A stretch of 64,000 nt of DNA from assembly GCF_963664735.1 (NCBI RefSeq), contig NZ_OY761553.1:4833001-4897000 (forward strand), given 5' to 3'. Each line of letters begins with the position of its first letter. The first letter of the stretch is position 1. This document shows, in pieces, positions 13,087 through 21,987 of the stretch. This DNA is from an uncultured Cohaesibacter sp. GTDB taxonomy: Bacteria > Pseudomonadota > Alphaproteobacteria > Rhizobiales > Cohaesibacteraceae. The notes under the pieces were generated by a model, which worked only from the letters and a program-made list of their open reading frames with translations, was not told where the DNA came from and made no database searches. Made by a program: the position numbers and the translations under genes.

Positions 13087-14433
13087 TCAGCTGGGTTTTT
13101 CGACGGGCTTCTGAGGGTCTGTTTCCGAATCGCGCTGGCGGGCGAAATCATAGAATTTGCCCGATTGCTGATGGTAGACACCCTCTTTGCAGAAGACCTT
13201 TGATGCGGCATTGGCAACAATCGCGCAAGCCATCAGCGGCAGCATCATCTGGTGGTTGTCGGTCATTTCCATCACGATAACGAAAGAAGTGATCGGAGCC
13301 TGCACAACGCCGGTGAAGTAGGAAACCATGCCGAGCAGCACAATTGCGCCAACGGGCACTTTGGGGAAGAAACCAGCCAGGTCAGCGCCAAGGCCTGCGC
13401 CCACCGAAAGGGACGGGGAGAAAATACCGCCCGGTAGCCCGCTTATCGATGAGGCTACGGTTGCAAGCAATTTCAGAGGGGCATATTCGAGACGCAGATC
13501 TGTTTCGCCGTGCAGCACATCACGAGCTGCTTCATAGCCAGAGCCGTTCACTGCCCCGTCTGTGTAAAGACCAGCCAGAGCGACAATCAGACCGCAAAGG
13601 GTGGCAAAAAGAACCGGGTGCGCCTTGATGGCGGCACCAACAACGCCGGGTAATCCATAAGTGAAGATAACCAGAATCTTGGAGAAGAAGCCGCCAGCCA
13701 AACCGCCAATGATGCCGACGATCGGTACGGCGAGCCAACCCCAGCCAAATTGCAGCAGATCATGGGATGTGCCGAAATAGGTGTAGTTGCCAAAGACGGC
13801 CATGGATGTAAGACCGGCGAGAATGACTGTTCCCAAAATCATGCCGCTGGTGCGCATCTCAAACGAGCGGCTCATTTCTTCGATGGCAAACACGATACCG
13901 GCCAAGGGCGTATTGAAGGCACCAGCAATACCTGCCGCAGCACCTGCCAGAATAAGACCGACCTGGCGTTTGGGGGCAATGCGTCCCGTCAGGAACATGA
14001 CTGCGGCACCGACCTGAACCGTCGGTCCCTCACGACCCGTCGAGGCGCCAATCATCAGGCCAAGCAATGTTAGGATGACTTTGCCAACTGCGGACCGGAT
14101 GCCGACAAGTTTTGCGCGGCTTGTCGGCCGTTTCAGGCGCCGTGCTGCGATTGCTTGCGGAATACCCGAGCCTTGAGTGCCGGGAAAATAGCGGTTGGTC
14201 GTCCAGACAATCACGCCAAAGCCAATTGGTGTGACGAATAAACCTGCATAAGGATAGGCGGCGATCAGCTGGCGATAAATATCCTGACTGGCATCGGCCC
14301 CCATGGCGAGCACAACGGCAGCCAAACCGACCATGACGCCACCAAGTCCGAAAATAATTCGCCTTTGCCAGATTAAACGTTGCGCTCTGACTTGCTTACC
14401 ATGAGGAATATGCAGGTTTATAAAATTGTCCAT
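13087..14433 (-). CDS. ClC-family H+/Cl- antiporter (EcClC-like)
   Basis: A ClC-family membrane protein of 448 residues without a CBS tail. The three selectivity/gating motifs are all present: GSGIPQ (about residue 93), GASTGREGPTVQVG with the gating glutamate, and the segment NTPLAGIVFAIEEMSR, which keeps both glutamates found at E202/E203 of E. coli ClC. GGIFSPSLSVGAGLG supplies the later conserved loop. These residues argue for a proton-coupled exchanger, in contrast to its neighbour at 11253. Start ATG at 14433. Likely roles are acid tolerance or ion homeostasis, inferred from the family. Confidence 0.9.
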   Translation of the reverse strand: MDNFINLHIPHGKQVRAQRLIWQRRIIFGLGGVMVGLAAVVLAMGADASQDIYRQLIAAYPYAGLFVTPIGFGVIVWTTNRYFPGTQGSGIPQAIAARRLKRPTSRAKLVGIRSAVGKVILTLLGLMIGASTGREGPTVQVGAAVMFLTGRIAPKRQVGLILAGAAAGIAGAFNTPLAGIVFAIEEMSRSFEMRTSGMILGTVILAGLTSMAVFGNYTYFGTSHDLLQFGWGWLAVPIVGIIGGLAGGFFSKILVIFTYGLPGVVGAAIKAHPVLFATLCGLIVALAGLYTDGAVNGSGYEAARDVLHGETDLRLEYAPLKLLATVASSISGLPGGIFSPSLSVGAGLGADLAGFFPKVPVGAIVLLGMVSYFTGVVQAPITSFVIVMEMTDNHQMMLPLMACAIVANAASKVFCKEGVYHQQSGKFYDFARQRDSETDPQKPVEKPS

Positions 14434-14916
14434 TGTTCTTGGCTGGCTTTTTTGGGTTCTGTTCGTAACAGGGCGTGAAACTCGAATTTGCGAAGCAGTA
14501 GTGAGTATCTGTCTGGTCGGGCTAAAAAGAACCGGCCATGCTTTTGATCACCAGACAATAGCAAAGGTCACAATTGGGTCAACTGGCGTGACCTTTTGGT
14601 GCCTTTCAAGAACCATTCTAAGGATTTTCAAGCGGCTGGTAGCACCGTAAAGCCAGTGAACACAGATTTGTCGCTACAGTGATTTGGTCATAACACTCGA
14701 GAAATCTGTACAGAAGAGCAGAATTGATGGAGGAGCTATGCATACGGGAATGCCAAATTCCAAAGACATGATCTTTTAATGCAGTCACCTTTAGATATTT
14801 GTTTTGCTTACAATTTTCACTGGCTGTGCGAATTGTCTGTGATGGACTGGCATTTGGCGCTTAAGTATGCGTTATTGGGCAAAAAATTGCCAAAGACAAT
14901 CAATCCGGAGTTTTAA
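14434..14916. promoter_or_regulatory. Divergent intergenic region with an inverted repeat and a tiny ORF
   Basis: 483 bp between the divergent ClC and FAD-oxidase genes. It contains an inverted repeat AAAGGTCAC (14563-14571) / GTGACCTTTT (14588-14597), placed upstream of both genes and therefore not an obvious terminator; it may be an operator. A 13-codon frame (MHTGMPNSKDMIF) at 14738-14779 has a perfect GGAGG Shine-Dalgarno (14729-14733) and could be a leader peptide or chance. No other gene is visible. Confidence 0.4.
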
Positions 14917-16338
14917 ATGTCATCTGCCGTCAAGCCATATTTTTCAAGACAAACCGATCGTGAAGCCATAAGCGCCGTCTGCAAAAAGCTGGCTGATGAT
15001 TTCGGCAAGCGTTTCACGATGGGCAAGGCGCTGCGGGAGCAGCATGCCCATACCACGACCGGGCTTGAAAGCCAGATACCCGATGGCGTTGTTTTTGCCC
15101 AAAGCACTGAGGAAGTGTCCCGGATAGTCGCAATTTGCCATGAACATGGTGTGCCAGTCATCGCTTTTGGTACTGGCTCCTCACTGGAAGGGCAATTGAA
15201 CGCGCCCTATGGTGGCATCTCTATCGATCTCTCGGGCATGAATACCATTGTGGAGGTTTGCGCAGAAGATCTCAATTGCACGGTGCAGGCTGGGGTGACC
15301 CGGAAGCAGCTTAATGACTATCTGCGGGACACCGGGTTGTTTTTTCCTATCGATCCGGGCGCAGACGCATCACTTGGCGGCATGGCGGCAACTCGGGCAT
15401 CGGGCACAAATGCGGTGCGCTATGGCACCATGAAGGACAATGTTCTGGCTCTTAAGGCTGTCATGGCAGATGGCACCATCATCCAAACTGCCAGCAAAGC
15501 CAAGAAAAGTTCTGCGGGCTATGATCTTACCCGTCTGCTGGTCGGCTCGGAAGGCACGCTTGGGATTATCACCGAAGTGTCGCTCAAGCTTTCCGGTATT
15601 CCTCAAGCCATCTCCGGCGGAATTTGCGGCTTTCCTGATCTGGAGAGCGCTTGCAATGCCGTTATTATGACCATTCAGTGCGGTATTCCTGTTGCGCGGA
15701 TCGAATTGCTAGACACATTGCAGGTAAAAGCTGTCAATATCCATTCCAAGCTTGGCTTGGCGGAGCGACCAACGCTGCTTGTTGAATTCCACGGCACAGA
15801 GAATGGGGTCGCCGAGCAGGCCGAATTGTTTGCCGATATTATCGGAGAGTTTGGTGGCTCTGATTTTGAATGGGCGACCAAGCCGGAGGATCGTACGCGC
15901 ATCTGGACTGCCCGACATGAATCCTACTGGGCTACATACGCCTTGCGTCCGGGTGCCAAAAGCGTTTCCAGCGATGCTTGCGTTCCAATTTCCCAGTTGG
16001 CTGAATGCGTACGCCAGACGCAGGTCGATATCGAAGCTTCAGGTTTTTTGGCTCCGATTGTTGGCCATGTTGGCGATGGCAATTTTCATGTGCAGTTGCT
16101 GCTTGACCCTGAAAATCCGGAAGAACACGCCAAGGCGGATGCATTTCTGGAGCGTCTTGCCGAGCGGGCCATTGCCATGGGGGGGACCTGTACCGGTGAA
16201 CATGGCGTTGGACAAGGCAAGATGAAATATATGAATCAGGAGTTCGGTGCAGCTCTTGCCTATATGATTGCGATCAAACAGGCTTTTGACCCGAAAAATA
16301 TCTTGAATCCGGGAAAAATCCTTCCCGAGCAGAGCTAG
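14917..16338 (+). CDS. FAD-binding oxidase, D-lactate dehydrogenase (cytochrome)/GlcD family
   Basis: A 473-residue flavoprotein of the VAO/PCMH family that oxidises a 2-hydroxy acid, most likely D-lactate or glycolate. The N-terminal FAD-binding domain shows PVIAFGTGSSLEGQLN, FPIDPGADASLGGMAATRASG and LVGSEGTLGIITEVSLKL. The C-terminal oxidase domain carries PIVGHVGDGNFHVQLL and GEHGVGQGKMKYM, the metal/substrate-binding segments of this group. Start ATG at 14917 with GGAG upstream (14907-14910). It stands alone, without glcE/glcF partners, which favours the single-subunit D-lactate dehydrogenase type over glycolate oxidase. Confidence 0.85.
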   Translation: MSSAVKPYFSRQTDREAISAVCKKLADDFGKRFTMGKALREQHAHTTTGLESQIPDGVVFAQSTEEVSRIVAICHEHGVPVIAFGTGSSLEGQLNAPYGGISIDLSGMNTIVEVCAEDLNCTVQAGVTRKQLNDYLRDTGLFFPIDPGADASLGGMAATRASGTNAVRYGTMKDNVLALKAVMADGTIIQTASKAKKSSAGYDLTRLLVGSEGTLGIITEVSLKLSGIPQAISGGICGFPDLESACNAVIMTIQCGIPVARIELLDTLQVKAVNIHSKLGLAERPTLLVEFHGTENGVAEQAELFADIIGEFGGSDFEWATKPEDRTRIWTARHESYWATYALRPGAKSVSSDACVPISQLAECVRQTQVDIEASGFLAPIVGHVGDGNFHVQLLLDPENPEEHAKADAFLERLAERAIAMGGTCTGEHGVGQGKMKYMNQEFGAALAYMIAIKQAFDPKNILNPGKILPEQS

Positions 16339-16683
16339 GATTGAGCTGCAGCCCGATAAAATGATGTCTTTTGGCTGAACGGCGTTTGTTCTGTCTGGTT
16401 TGTTCTTTTCAGATGGCAGTGCAAATGCTATTTGAAAGTAAAGATCTTTTTAAGAATTACGAACAGAGCGCAGGGGTGTGGTTTTGAATTGCCTGTTCTT
16501 GGTACAATCATGTTTTGCTTGACTGATCAAGGATCGTTCATTTGGGCTGTTTGATTATGTGGTTTCATTACCGGGACTATGTTTTTAAGTGCCATCTGCC
16601 GATTTCAGGCTATTTGTTTGGTCAGGTTTGACCTACTGACAAAATCAGATCTCTTTCTGTAGATTCTCCAGGGGGACAGGGTC
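16339..16683. other. Intergenic region, nothing recognised
   Basis: 345 bp between the FAD oxidase and the AsmA gene. It is T-rich. I see no gene, RNA or strong hairpin. The Shine-Dalgarno of the AsmA gene (AGGGGGA, 16670-16676) lies at its right end. Confidence 0.5.
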
Positions 16684-19600
16684 CTGAATAGTCTGTATTT
16701 TACGATTGGCGGGTCAATATTGTTGGCGCTCGTTATTGCGTTAATAGGCCCACTCTTTGTTGACTGGACATCTTATCGCGCCGCTTTCGAGCGCGAGGCG
16801 TCGATGGCGCTCGGGCAACCTGTTCACGTGTTGGGGTCTGCCGACATGCAAATCCTGCCGATGCCGCGACTTCATTTTGAAAGCGTGCATGTGGGGCCGG
16901 ACGAGCAAAATCCTATCCTGACGGTTGATAAATTCGATATCGGTGTTGAACTGTTTCCCCTGGTTCAGGGCAAGATTGATGTCGTCGACATGACTTTGAA
17001 GAATCCTTCGCTAAAGCTTGAGGTGGATGAAAAGGGTCGGTTCGGCTGGCGTCAGGATGGTGGTAAGCTCTGGGATCTCGATATGGAGAAAATCCGCCTT
17101 AATGATGTACGGATTGAGCATGGGCGCATCGATTTTCTCGACAAAAGGACTGGGCGCAGCAAACAGCTGACCGACTTGAATGGCGGTGTCGAAGCGCGCA
17201 CGCTGGTCGGGCCATACAAGATCGATGCCGCTTTCCAGATGGATGGAAACCCCTATTCCCTGATGCTTTCAACCGGCACGGCAAGCGCTGATGGGATGCG
17301 GGTCAAGAGCTTGCTTACGCCAGCCAATTTCCCGGTTTCTCTTGCCATGGATGGCAATGTTGCTGAGGGGGCCGACGAGCTTTTCCATTATATCGGGACG
17401 ACCAATATTTCCAACGATGTCGAAGGGGCCAATGTGGCTGATACCCCCTGGTCTCTGAGTGGGCAAAGCGACTTGACGGTTTCATCGCTGGTAATGCCGA
17501 AGTTTGAGTTTTCTCACGGGCCTGTCGAACATGCTTATCGGCTCAATGGTGCCGGTACGATCGACTTTGGCAAGACCCCGCGTTTTGATGTTGTCGTTTC
17601 CTCGCGTCAGCTCGATTTTGATCGTGCGCTGGGCAATGGCCCTAATGCGCCGATCAACTTGCAGGACGGGCTCGAAAAGCTTGCCGACGCCCTTGCTGTT
17701 ATGCCTCTTCCTGCCATTCCCGGCCACATCGGATTTGATGTGCCGGGCGTTATCCTTGCCGGTGGCGTGATCCGGAATTTGCAGCTGGATGCGGATCTGG
17801 TTGGGTCTGACTGGAAGGTTCAGGAATTGACCGCTGATCTGCCGGGGCAAACGATTGTATCTCTGAGTGGGCTTTTTTCACGTAAACTGGATGGTGATAG
17901 TGAGCGCCATGGTTTTGAAGGGCAGGCGCGTATTCGATCCGATCAACCCGCAGCCTTTTCCAAGTGGTGGCTCAATGATGCGCCGACAAATGGCCAGCTG
18001 AGACCTTTTGATCTCAGTGGACAGCTGTTTGTAAGGTCTGACCATATTCAGGTTTCCGATCTTGACCTTTCCATGGAGGGGGATCGCGCGACAGGCTATA
18101 TCGATTGGTATGCAGGCAAGCAGGATGGCAAAGACAGTGAGGGGGATGCTCTTTCCATCAATCTGGATGCCGAGCGGATTGATCTGGATGCCGTGATGGG
18201 TATCGGCTCGTTGCTGCTGAGCAATTCAACGGGCAAAGCTGCTCCCTTGCGCGATATCGCGCTTGATATCAAGACAGATCGGCTCACGACGGGCGCGTTC
18301 GAAGGCAATGATCTCAGTGCAAAAATGCGGCTTGCCAAAGGTGGCATAGAAATAGACCATCTGAGCGTTGACGACTTCGCAGGGGCTACCATTTCAGCCC
18401 AAGGGCTGTTGCAGGATATTTCCGGTGTTCCAAACGGCCAGATCGAGGGCAAGATCAGCGCTGATGATCTGGAAGGGCTTTCTGCGCTGGTTGGGCGTCT
18501 GTTGCCGGGGAGCTCGGTTTCAAAATGGTTTGCCAGCAAGCAGGCCATGCTTTCTCCAACAGATCTGTCTTTCTCCATAAAGGGAGGGGATGCCGACCAC
18601 GGCCTGACATCTTCCATGCGTGGCATGTTGGGCGGTGGAAATGCCACATTGAATGCTTCTCTTGATGGTACTCTTGAGACTTGGAAAGACGGCAATCTTG
18701 ATCTGACATTTGATCTGGATAATCCAAACGGCCAAAAGCTTCTGGCATTGATGGGAGCCGAAGGTGGCTTTGTCGATCTGCCTGAACTGTCCTTGTCGAC
18801 ATCATTGAAGGGGACGCTTTCCAAAGGAGCTGATATCGATGTCGAGGTAAAGGCTGCCGATGGTTCCGTTGCTTATCAAGGCAAGATAAAGTCCTCCGGG
18901 GATGATGACATCACAACCGATGGCAAGATCAGTCTCAAGGCTTCTGATCTTGCGCCTTATCTGATGTCTGCGGGTATTTCGCTTTCAAATCCCGGCGAGA
19001 CGTTGCCTGTAGCGGTCATGGCTGATCTGGTGGTCGACAAGGAACTCGTTTCCATCAAGGCCCTTGAGGGGCAATGGAATGAGCAACCAGTCACCGCAGC
19101 ACTCAGTTTTGATCGGAGAAGCAATACCCCTCTTTTGAAGGGTACTGTCGATTTCGGCGACATGGATGGCATTTGGCTTGGGGAAACCATTTTGGGTCCG
19201 GGACGCCTTACCTCGGTTGATCGGAACTGGCCAGACCTGGCCTTCGTTGCGCCAACGGATGAGGGAAGCAAATCTCCTTTGAAGGTTGATCTTTCCGTCA
19301 AGGCTCGCAGCCTTGAACTGGCCGCCCCGTATATTTTCCAGCAACCGAATTTTTCGCTGATTTGGCAGAATGACAAGCTTTCTATTCAGAAATTCAAGGC
19401 TTTGCTGCATGGGGGGCAAGTCGAAGGCGGTCTGGATCTTGATAATGTCGATGGGGAAGCGGTCTTGAAGTCTCATTTGCGCGTTGGCGGGGCTGCTCTT
19501 GAGCCTTTCATCTGGGAACGTGATGGCCGCTCGGTGGCCAAGGGACTGGTTGATGTTAATCTGGATGTGGAAAGCCAGGGGCGCTCATTGGCCGGTGTTA

Positions 19601-20772
19601 TGTCTGGTCTGTCTGGGACCGGTACATTCGCTTTGCATGATGCGACGCTTAACTACATCAACCCATCAGCTTTTGCGCAGGTGGTTCGTGCCGTTGATGC
19701 GGGCATGGAGTTGAAGGACGACGACATCAAGAAGGCATTTGTGTCTCACATGGATGCTGGCTCGACCGTGGTCTCTCTCATGGAGGGAACCTTTGTGATT
19801 GCTGGCGGAGCGTTGCGGGCCAACAATATCGAAACCGATGCCGAAATTCTGAAATCGCGCGGCAATCTGGTGCTCGATCTCTCAAATCAAACGATTGACG
19901 GGGATTGGTCCATCAAGGTCGAGCCAGCAAAGGAAGATGCTGTAACCGGGGCGCAACCCGAAGTCGGGCTTGCTTTCTCTGGACCTTTGGACGCGCCGGA
20001 GCGGGTGGTTGATGTTGCGCCATTCACAGGCTATTTGACCATTCGCGCCTTCGAACGGGAGGTGGATCGGGTGGAACGCCTTCAGGCCGATATTCTGGAA
20101 AAGGATCGCATGCGGCGTTTGTTGCGCCTCTACCGCGAAAAGGCCAAGCACCGCGAAGACGAACGAGTTGCAAAGGAAAAAGCCGCAGCTGAGGCGCAAA
20201 AGGCCGCTGAAGAACAGGCTCAGCAGGCAAAAGCAAAAGAGCTGGAGCGTCAAAAGGCGATAGAAGCTGAACGCACCCGAAAAGCTGCGGAAGAAGAGGC
20301 CCGTCGTAAGGCTGAAAAAGCGCGTCTTGCTGCGGAACAGAAAGTCAAAGAGGCCGCAGCGCCGCGCGAGAGGGCAACGGTGGAAGCTGAAAAGGAGACG
20401 TCCGCCAAAAGAGAGGCTTCCCGTTTGCAAGAGGAGGCAAAAAGAGCTGAGGCTGAAGCCAAGCTCATTGAGGCTCTTCGCAAGCAACAGACTCCATTGC
20501 CTGATCCTGCTGGCTCCCAGCCGGATAGCTCTTCCGGCGACATCATTATGCGGCCTCTTGAGGATTTGAAAAGGCCATCAACTCAGAGTGATTCGATTGG
20601 TGATCAACCAAGTGAGCCTGCTCTTGTGGACCCTGAAGAGACTTCTATTCAGTTGCCGGAAAAATTGCTCAAATTGCCAAGAGATCGGGTTGTTCCATCT
20701 CTTAATCAGGGTTTCTTATTTCCCTTCACCGATCAGGACATGTCTTCGGATTATATCATCCAGAATTACTGA
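16684..20772 (+). CDS. AsmA-family envelope protein (about 1362 aa), probable CTG start
   Basis: A large AsmA/YhdP-like protein. An N-terminal membrane anchor (YFTIGGSILLALVIALIGPLF) is followed by an AsmA domain (PVHVLGSADMQILPMPRLHFESV) and a long beta-rich periplasmic body. An Ala/Glu/Lys coiled coil follows (DNA about 20100-20480), then a Pro/Ser-rich tail ending MSSDYIIQNY. The first conventional start (TTG 16720) would cut the anchor helix in half. The frame is open upstream, and CTG at 16684 gives (M)LNSLYFTIGG, the usual N-terminus of this family in Rhizobiales, placed 8 nt after GGGGG. The role is probably phospholipid transport or outer-membrane homeostasis, by analogy. The 3' end overlaps the convergent gene at 20756 by 17 bp. 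Confidence 0.8.
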   Translation: MNSLYFTIGGSILLALVIALIGPLFVDWTSYRAAFEREASMALGQPVHVLGSADMQILPMPRLHFESVHVGPDEQNPILTVDKFDIGVELFPLVQGKIDVVDMTLKNPSLKLEVDEKGRFGWRQDGGKLWDLDMEKIRLNDVRIEHGRIDFLDKRTGRSKQLTDLNGGVEARTLVGPYKIDAAFQMDGNPYSLMLSTGTASADGMRVKSLLTPANFPVSLAMDGNVAEGADELFHYIGTTNISNDVEGANVADTPWSLSGQSDLTVSSLVMPKFEFSHGPVEHAYRLNGAGTIDFGKTPRFDVVVSSRQLDFDRALGNGPNAPINLQDGLEKLADALAVMPLPAIPGHIGFDVPGVILAGGVIRNLQLDADLVGSDWKVQELTADLPGQTIVSLSGLFSRKLDGDSERHGFEGQARIRSDQPAAFSKWWLNDAPTNGQLRPFDLSGQLFVRSDHIQVSDLDLSMEGDRATGYIDWYAGKQDGKDSEGDALSINLDAERIDLDAVMGIGSLLLSNSTGKAAPLRDIALDIKTDRLTTGAFEGNDLSAKMRLAKGGIEIDHLSVDDFAGATISAQGLLQDISGVPNGQIEGKISADDLEGLSALVGRLLPGSSVSKWFASKQAMLSPTDLSFSIKGGDADHGLTSSMRGMLGGGNATLNASLDGTLETWKDGNLDLTFDLDNPNGQKLLALMGAEGGFVDLPELSLSTSLKGTLSKGADIDVEVKAADGSVAYQGKIKSSGDDDITTDGKISLKASDLAPYLMSAGISLSNPGETLPVAVMADLVVDKELVSIKALEGQWNEQPVTAALSFDRRSNTPLLKGTVDFGDMDGIWLGETILGPGRLTSVDRNWPDLAFVAPTDEGSKSPLKVDLSVKARSLELAAPYIFQQPNFSLIWQNDKLSIQKFKALLHGGQVEGGLDLDNVDGEAVLKSHLRVGGAALEPFIWERDGRSVAKGLVDVNLDVESQGRSLAGVMSGLSGTGTFALHDATLNYINPSAFAQVVRAVDAGMELKDDDIKKAFVSHMDAGSTVVSLMEGTFVIAGGALRANNIETDAEILKSRGNLVLDLSNQTIDGDWSIKVEPAKEDAVTGAQPEVGLAFSGPLDAPERVVDVAPFTGYLTIRAFEREVDRVERLQADILEKDRMRRLLRLYREKAKHREDERVAKEKAAAEAQKAAEEQAQQAKAKELERQKAIEAERTRKAAEEEARRKAEKARLAAEQKVKEAAAPRERATVEAEKETSAKREASRLQEEAKRAEAEAKLIEALRKQQTPLPDPAGSQPDSSSGDIIMRPLEDLKRPSTQSDSIGDQPSEPALVDPEETSIQLPEKLLKLPRDRVVPSLNQGFLFPFTDQDMSSDYIIQNY

Positions 20773-20998
20773 TCCGGCTCTCATCGATTGTCGGGATCTG
20801 GGATTTGTAATAGTTGAGCACGATAATCCGGATGGCTGAGGATAGGTTGTTTCTACCTCTATCCTTGTCGATTTGCCGGATTATGTCTGCCAGAGATTTG
20901 TCGCGACTCTCTGCCAAGGCCTTCAGGCCCTGCCAGAATTCATCTTCCAGAGAAATGGATGTGCGATGGCCAGCGATGGTAACGGAGTGTTTTTTCAT
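20756..20998 (-). CDS. Ribbon-helix-helix domain protein (80 aa)
   Basis: An 80-residue protein, MKKHSVTIAGHRTSISLEDEFWQGLKALA..., with the ribbon-helix-helix pattern typical of small alphaproteobacterial DNA-binding proteins: beta strand HRTSISLE, helix EFWQGLKALAES, helix LADIIRQIDK. It probably binds DNA as a dimer, but no target is known. Its stop lies inside the last codons of the AsmA gene on the other strand. It is followed on the 5' side by the DUF4169 gene (12 bp gap) in the same orientation, and this pairing recurs in Rhizobiales from memory. Confidence 0.8.
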   Translation of the reverse strand: MKKHSVTIAGHRTSISLEDEFWQGLKALAESRDKSLADIIRQIDKDRGRNNLSSAIRIIVLNYYKSQIPTIDESRISNSG

Positions 20999-21009
20999 CG
21001 CTTTGCCAC

Positions 21010-21222
21010 TTATTCGCTCTGGTCTTCGACCGGTTTTACACTGTCAGGTAAATCACGCTTGTGACCGTCCAGATGGCGTTCCAGCTTGTCGGCCTCAAAG
21101 CGTGCCTTGGTCTTTTGCGCTTTGGTTTGGCCAAACCGCGCACGATTGGCTTCGGCCTGCTTTTCTTTTTCGTTGCGTGCCTTGGCCTTGCGTGCCTGTC
21201 TGAGATTTACGATGTTGCCCAT
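21010..21222 (-). CDS. DUF4169 family protein (70 aa)
   Basis: A 70-residue, strongly basic and charged protein beginning MGNIVNLRQARKAKARNEKEKQAEANRARFGQTKAQK. This is the characteristic DUF4169 sequence (NLRQARKxxxR...A..NR..FGRTKAER). No function is established. It sits between the ribbon-helix-helix gene and sspB in a same-strand cluster and is probably co-transcribed with them. Confidence 0.85.
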   Translation of the reverse strand: MGNIVNLRQARKAKARNEKEKQAEANRARFGQTKAQKTKARFEADKLERHLDGHKRDLPDSVKPVEDQSE

Positions 21223-21264
21223 GGACGAACCTCAATCTGTCCTGAAGCCAGAAGGTTTTGAAAG

Positions 21265-21852
21265 CTATTTCTTGCGGAATGCGTCCAGAGATACGACTTC
21301 CGCGCCTTCTTTTTCCTCTTCTTTTGCATCTTTTGCGCTTGCAGACTTTTTGCCCTCGGAAGAAGCGTTTTTCTTCTCGTCTGCAGTATCTGAGGGTTCC
21401 TCAGGCATCGAGAATTCTTCTTCATTGGGAGCAAGAACTGTCAGTACATCATCTTCGTGACTCTCCTGATCATCGAGATCGTCGCCACTTTCTTCCATTT
21501 CGATTTCGAACTGAAGGGAGAAATGAACGCTAGGGTCTATGAAGGTGATGATTGCTGTATATGGGATATACAGTTTTTCCGGGATCCCATCGAAGGACAG
21601 ACCGATTTCAATGGCCTGATCGTTGGCCTGCAGATCCCAGAACTGGTGCTGCAGGACAATGGTCATGTCATCAGGATATCTTTCAAGAAGCCTTGGCGAA
21701 ATGCGCACGCCGGGCGCTTGGGTGTTAAAAGTGATGTAGAAATGATGCTCACCGGGCAGGCCAGTGCGTGCCACTTCAGTCAGAACCGTTTTAACCACGC
21801 CGCGCAACGCATCCTGTGCAAGGATGTCATACCGGATCAGGTCTTCGCTCAT
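21265..21852 (-). CDS. sspB: SspB, ClpXP adaptor for ssrA-tagged proteins (alpha type)
   Basis: SspB binds ssrA-tagged proteins and delivers them to the ClpXP protease. The protein (195 residues) has the folded adaptor domain, MSEDLIRYDILAQDALRGVVK through PPRLLERYPDDMTIVLQHQFWDL and later IPYTAIITFIDPSVHFSLQFE. It is followed by a long acidic, flexible linker (MEESGDDLDDQESHEDDVL...) and a C-terminal Lys/Glu region, as expected for the ClpX-tethering tail. The ATG at 21852 with GGAGGCCCC before it is preferred over an upstream start at 21888. The tmRNA gene lies 135 bp upstream on the same strand. Confidence 0.92.
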   Translation of the reverse strand: MSEDLIRYDILAQDALRGVVKTVLTEVARTGLPGEHHFYITFNTQAPGVRISPRLLERYPDDMTIVLQHQFWDLQANDQAIEIGLSFDGIPEKLYIPYTAIITFIDPSVHFSLQFEIEMEESGDDLDDQESHEDDVLTVLAPNEEEFSMPEEPSDTADEKKNASSEGKKSASAKDAKEEEKEGAEVVSLDAFRKK

Positions 21853-21987
21853 GGGGCCTCCAAGAACTGGAAAAAATATTGACGTCACAATGTCCGAGGC
21901 GAGTAAAGAAAGTCAAGCAAACGACTGGGAAAACTAAATTTGGAAGTCAGATATCAACCGTTGCCCGAGTCTTTACTTGTATTTCGA

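Noticed and set aside
20100-20480. The Ala/Lys/Glu-rich region of the AsmA protein as a possible TolA-like or foreign domain
   Set aside because: It continues in frame without a change of base composition strong enough to claim transfer, and low-complexity coiled coils are common in this position.
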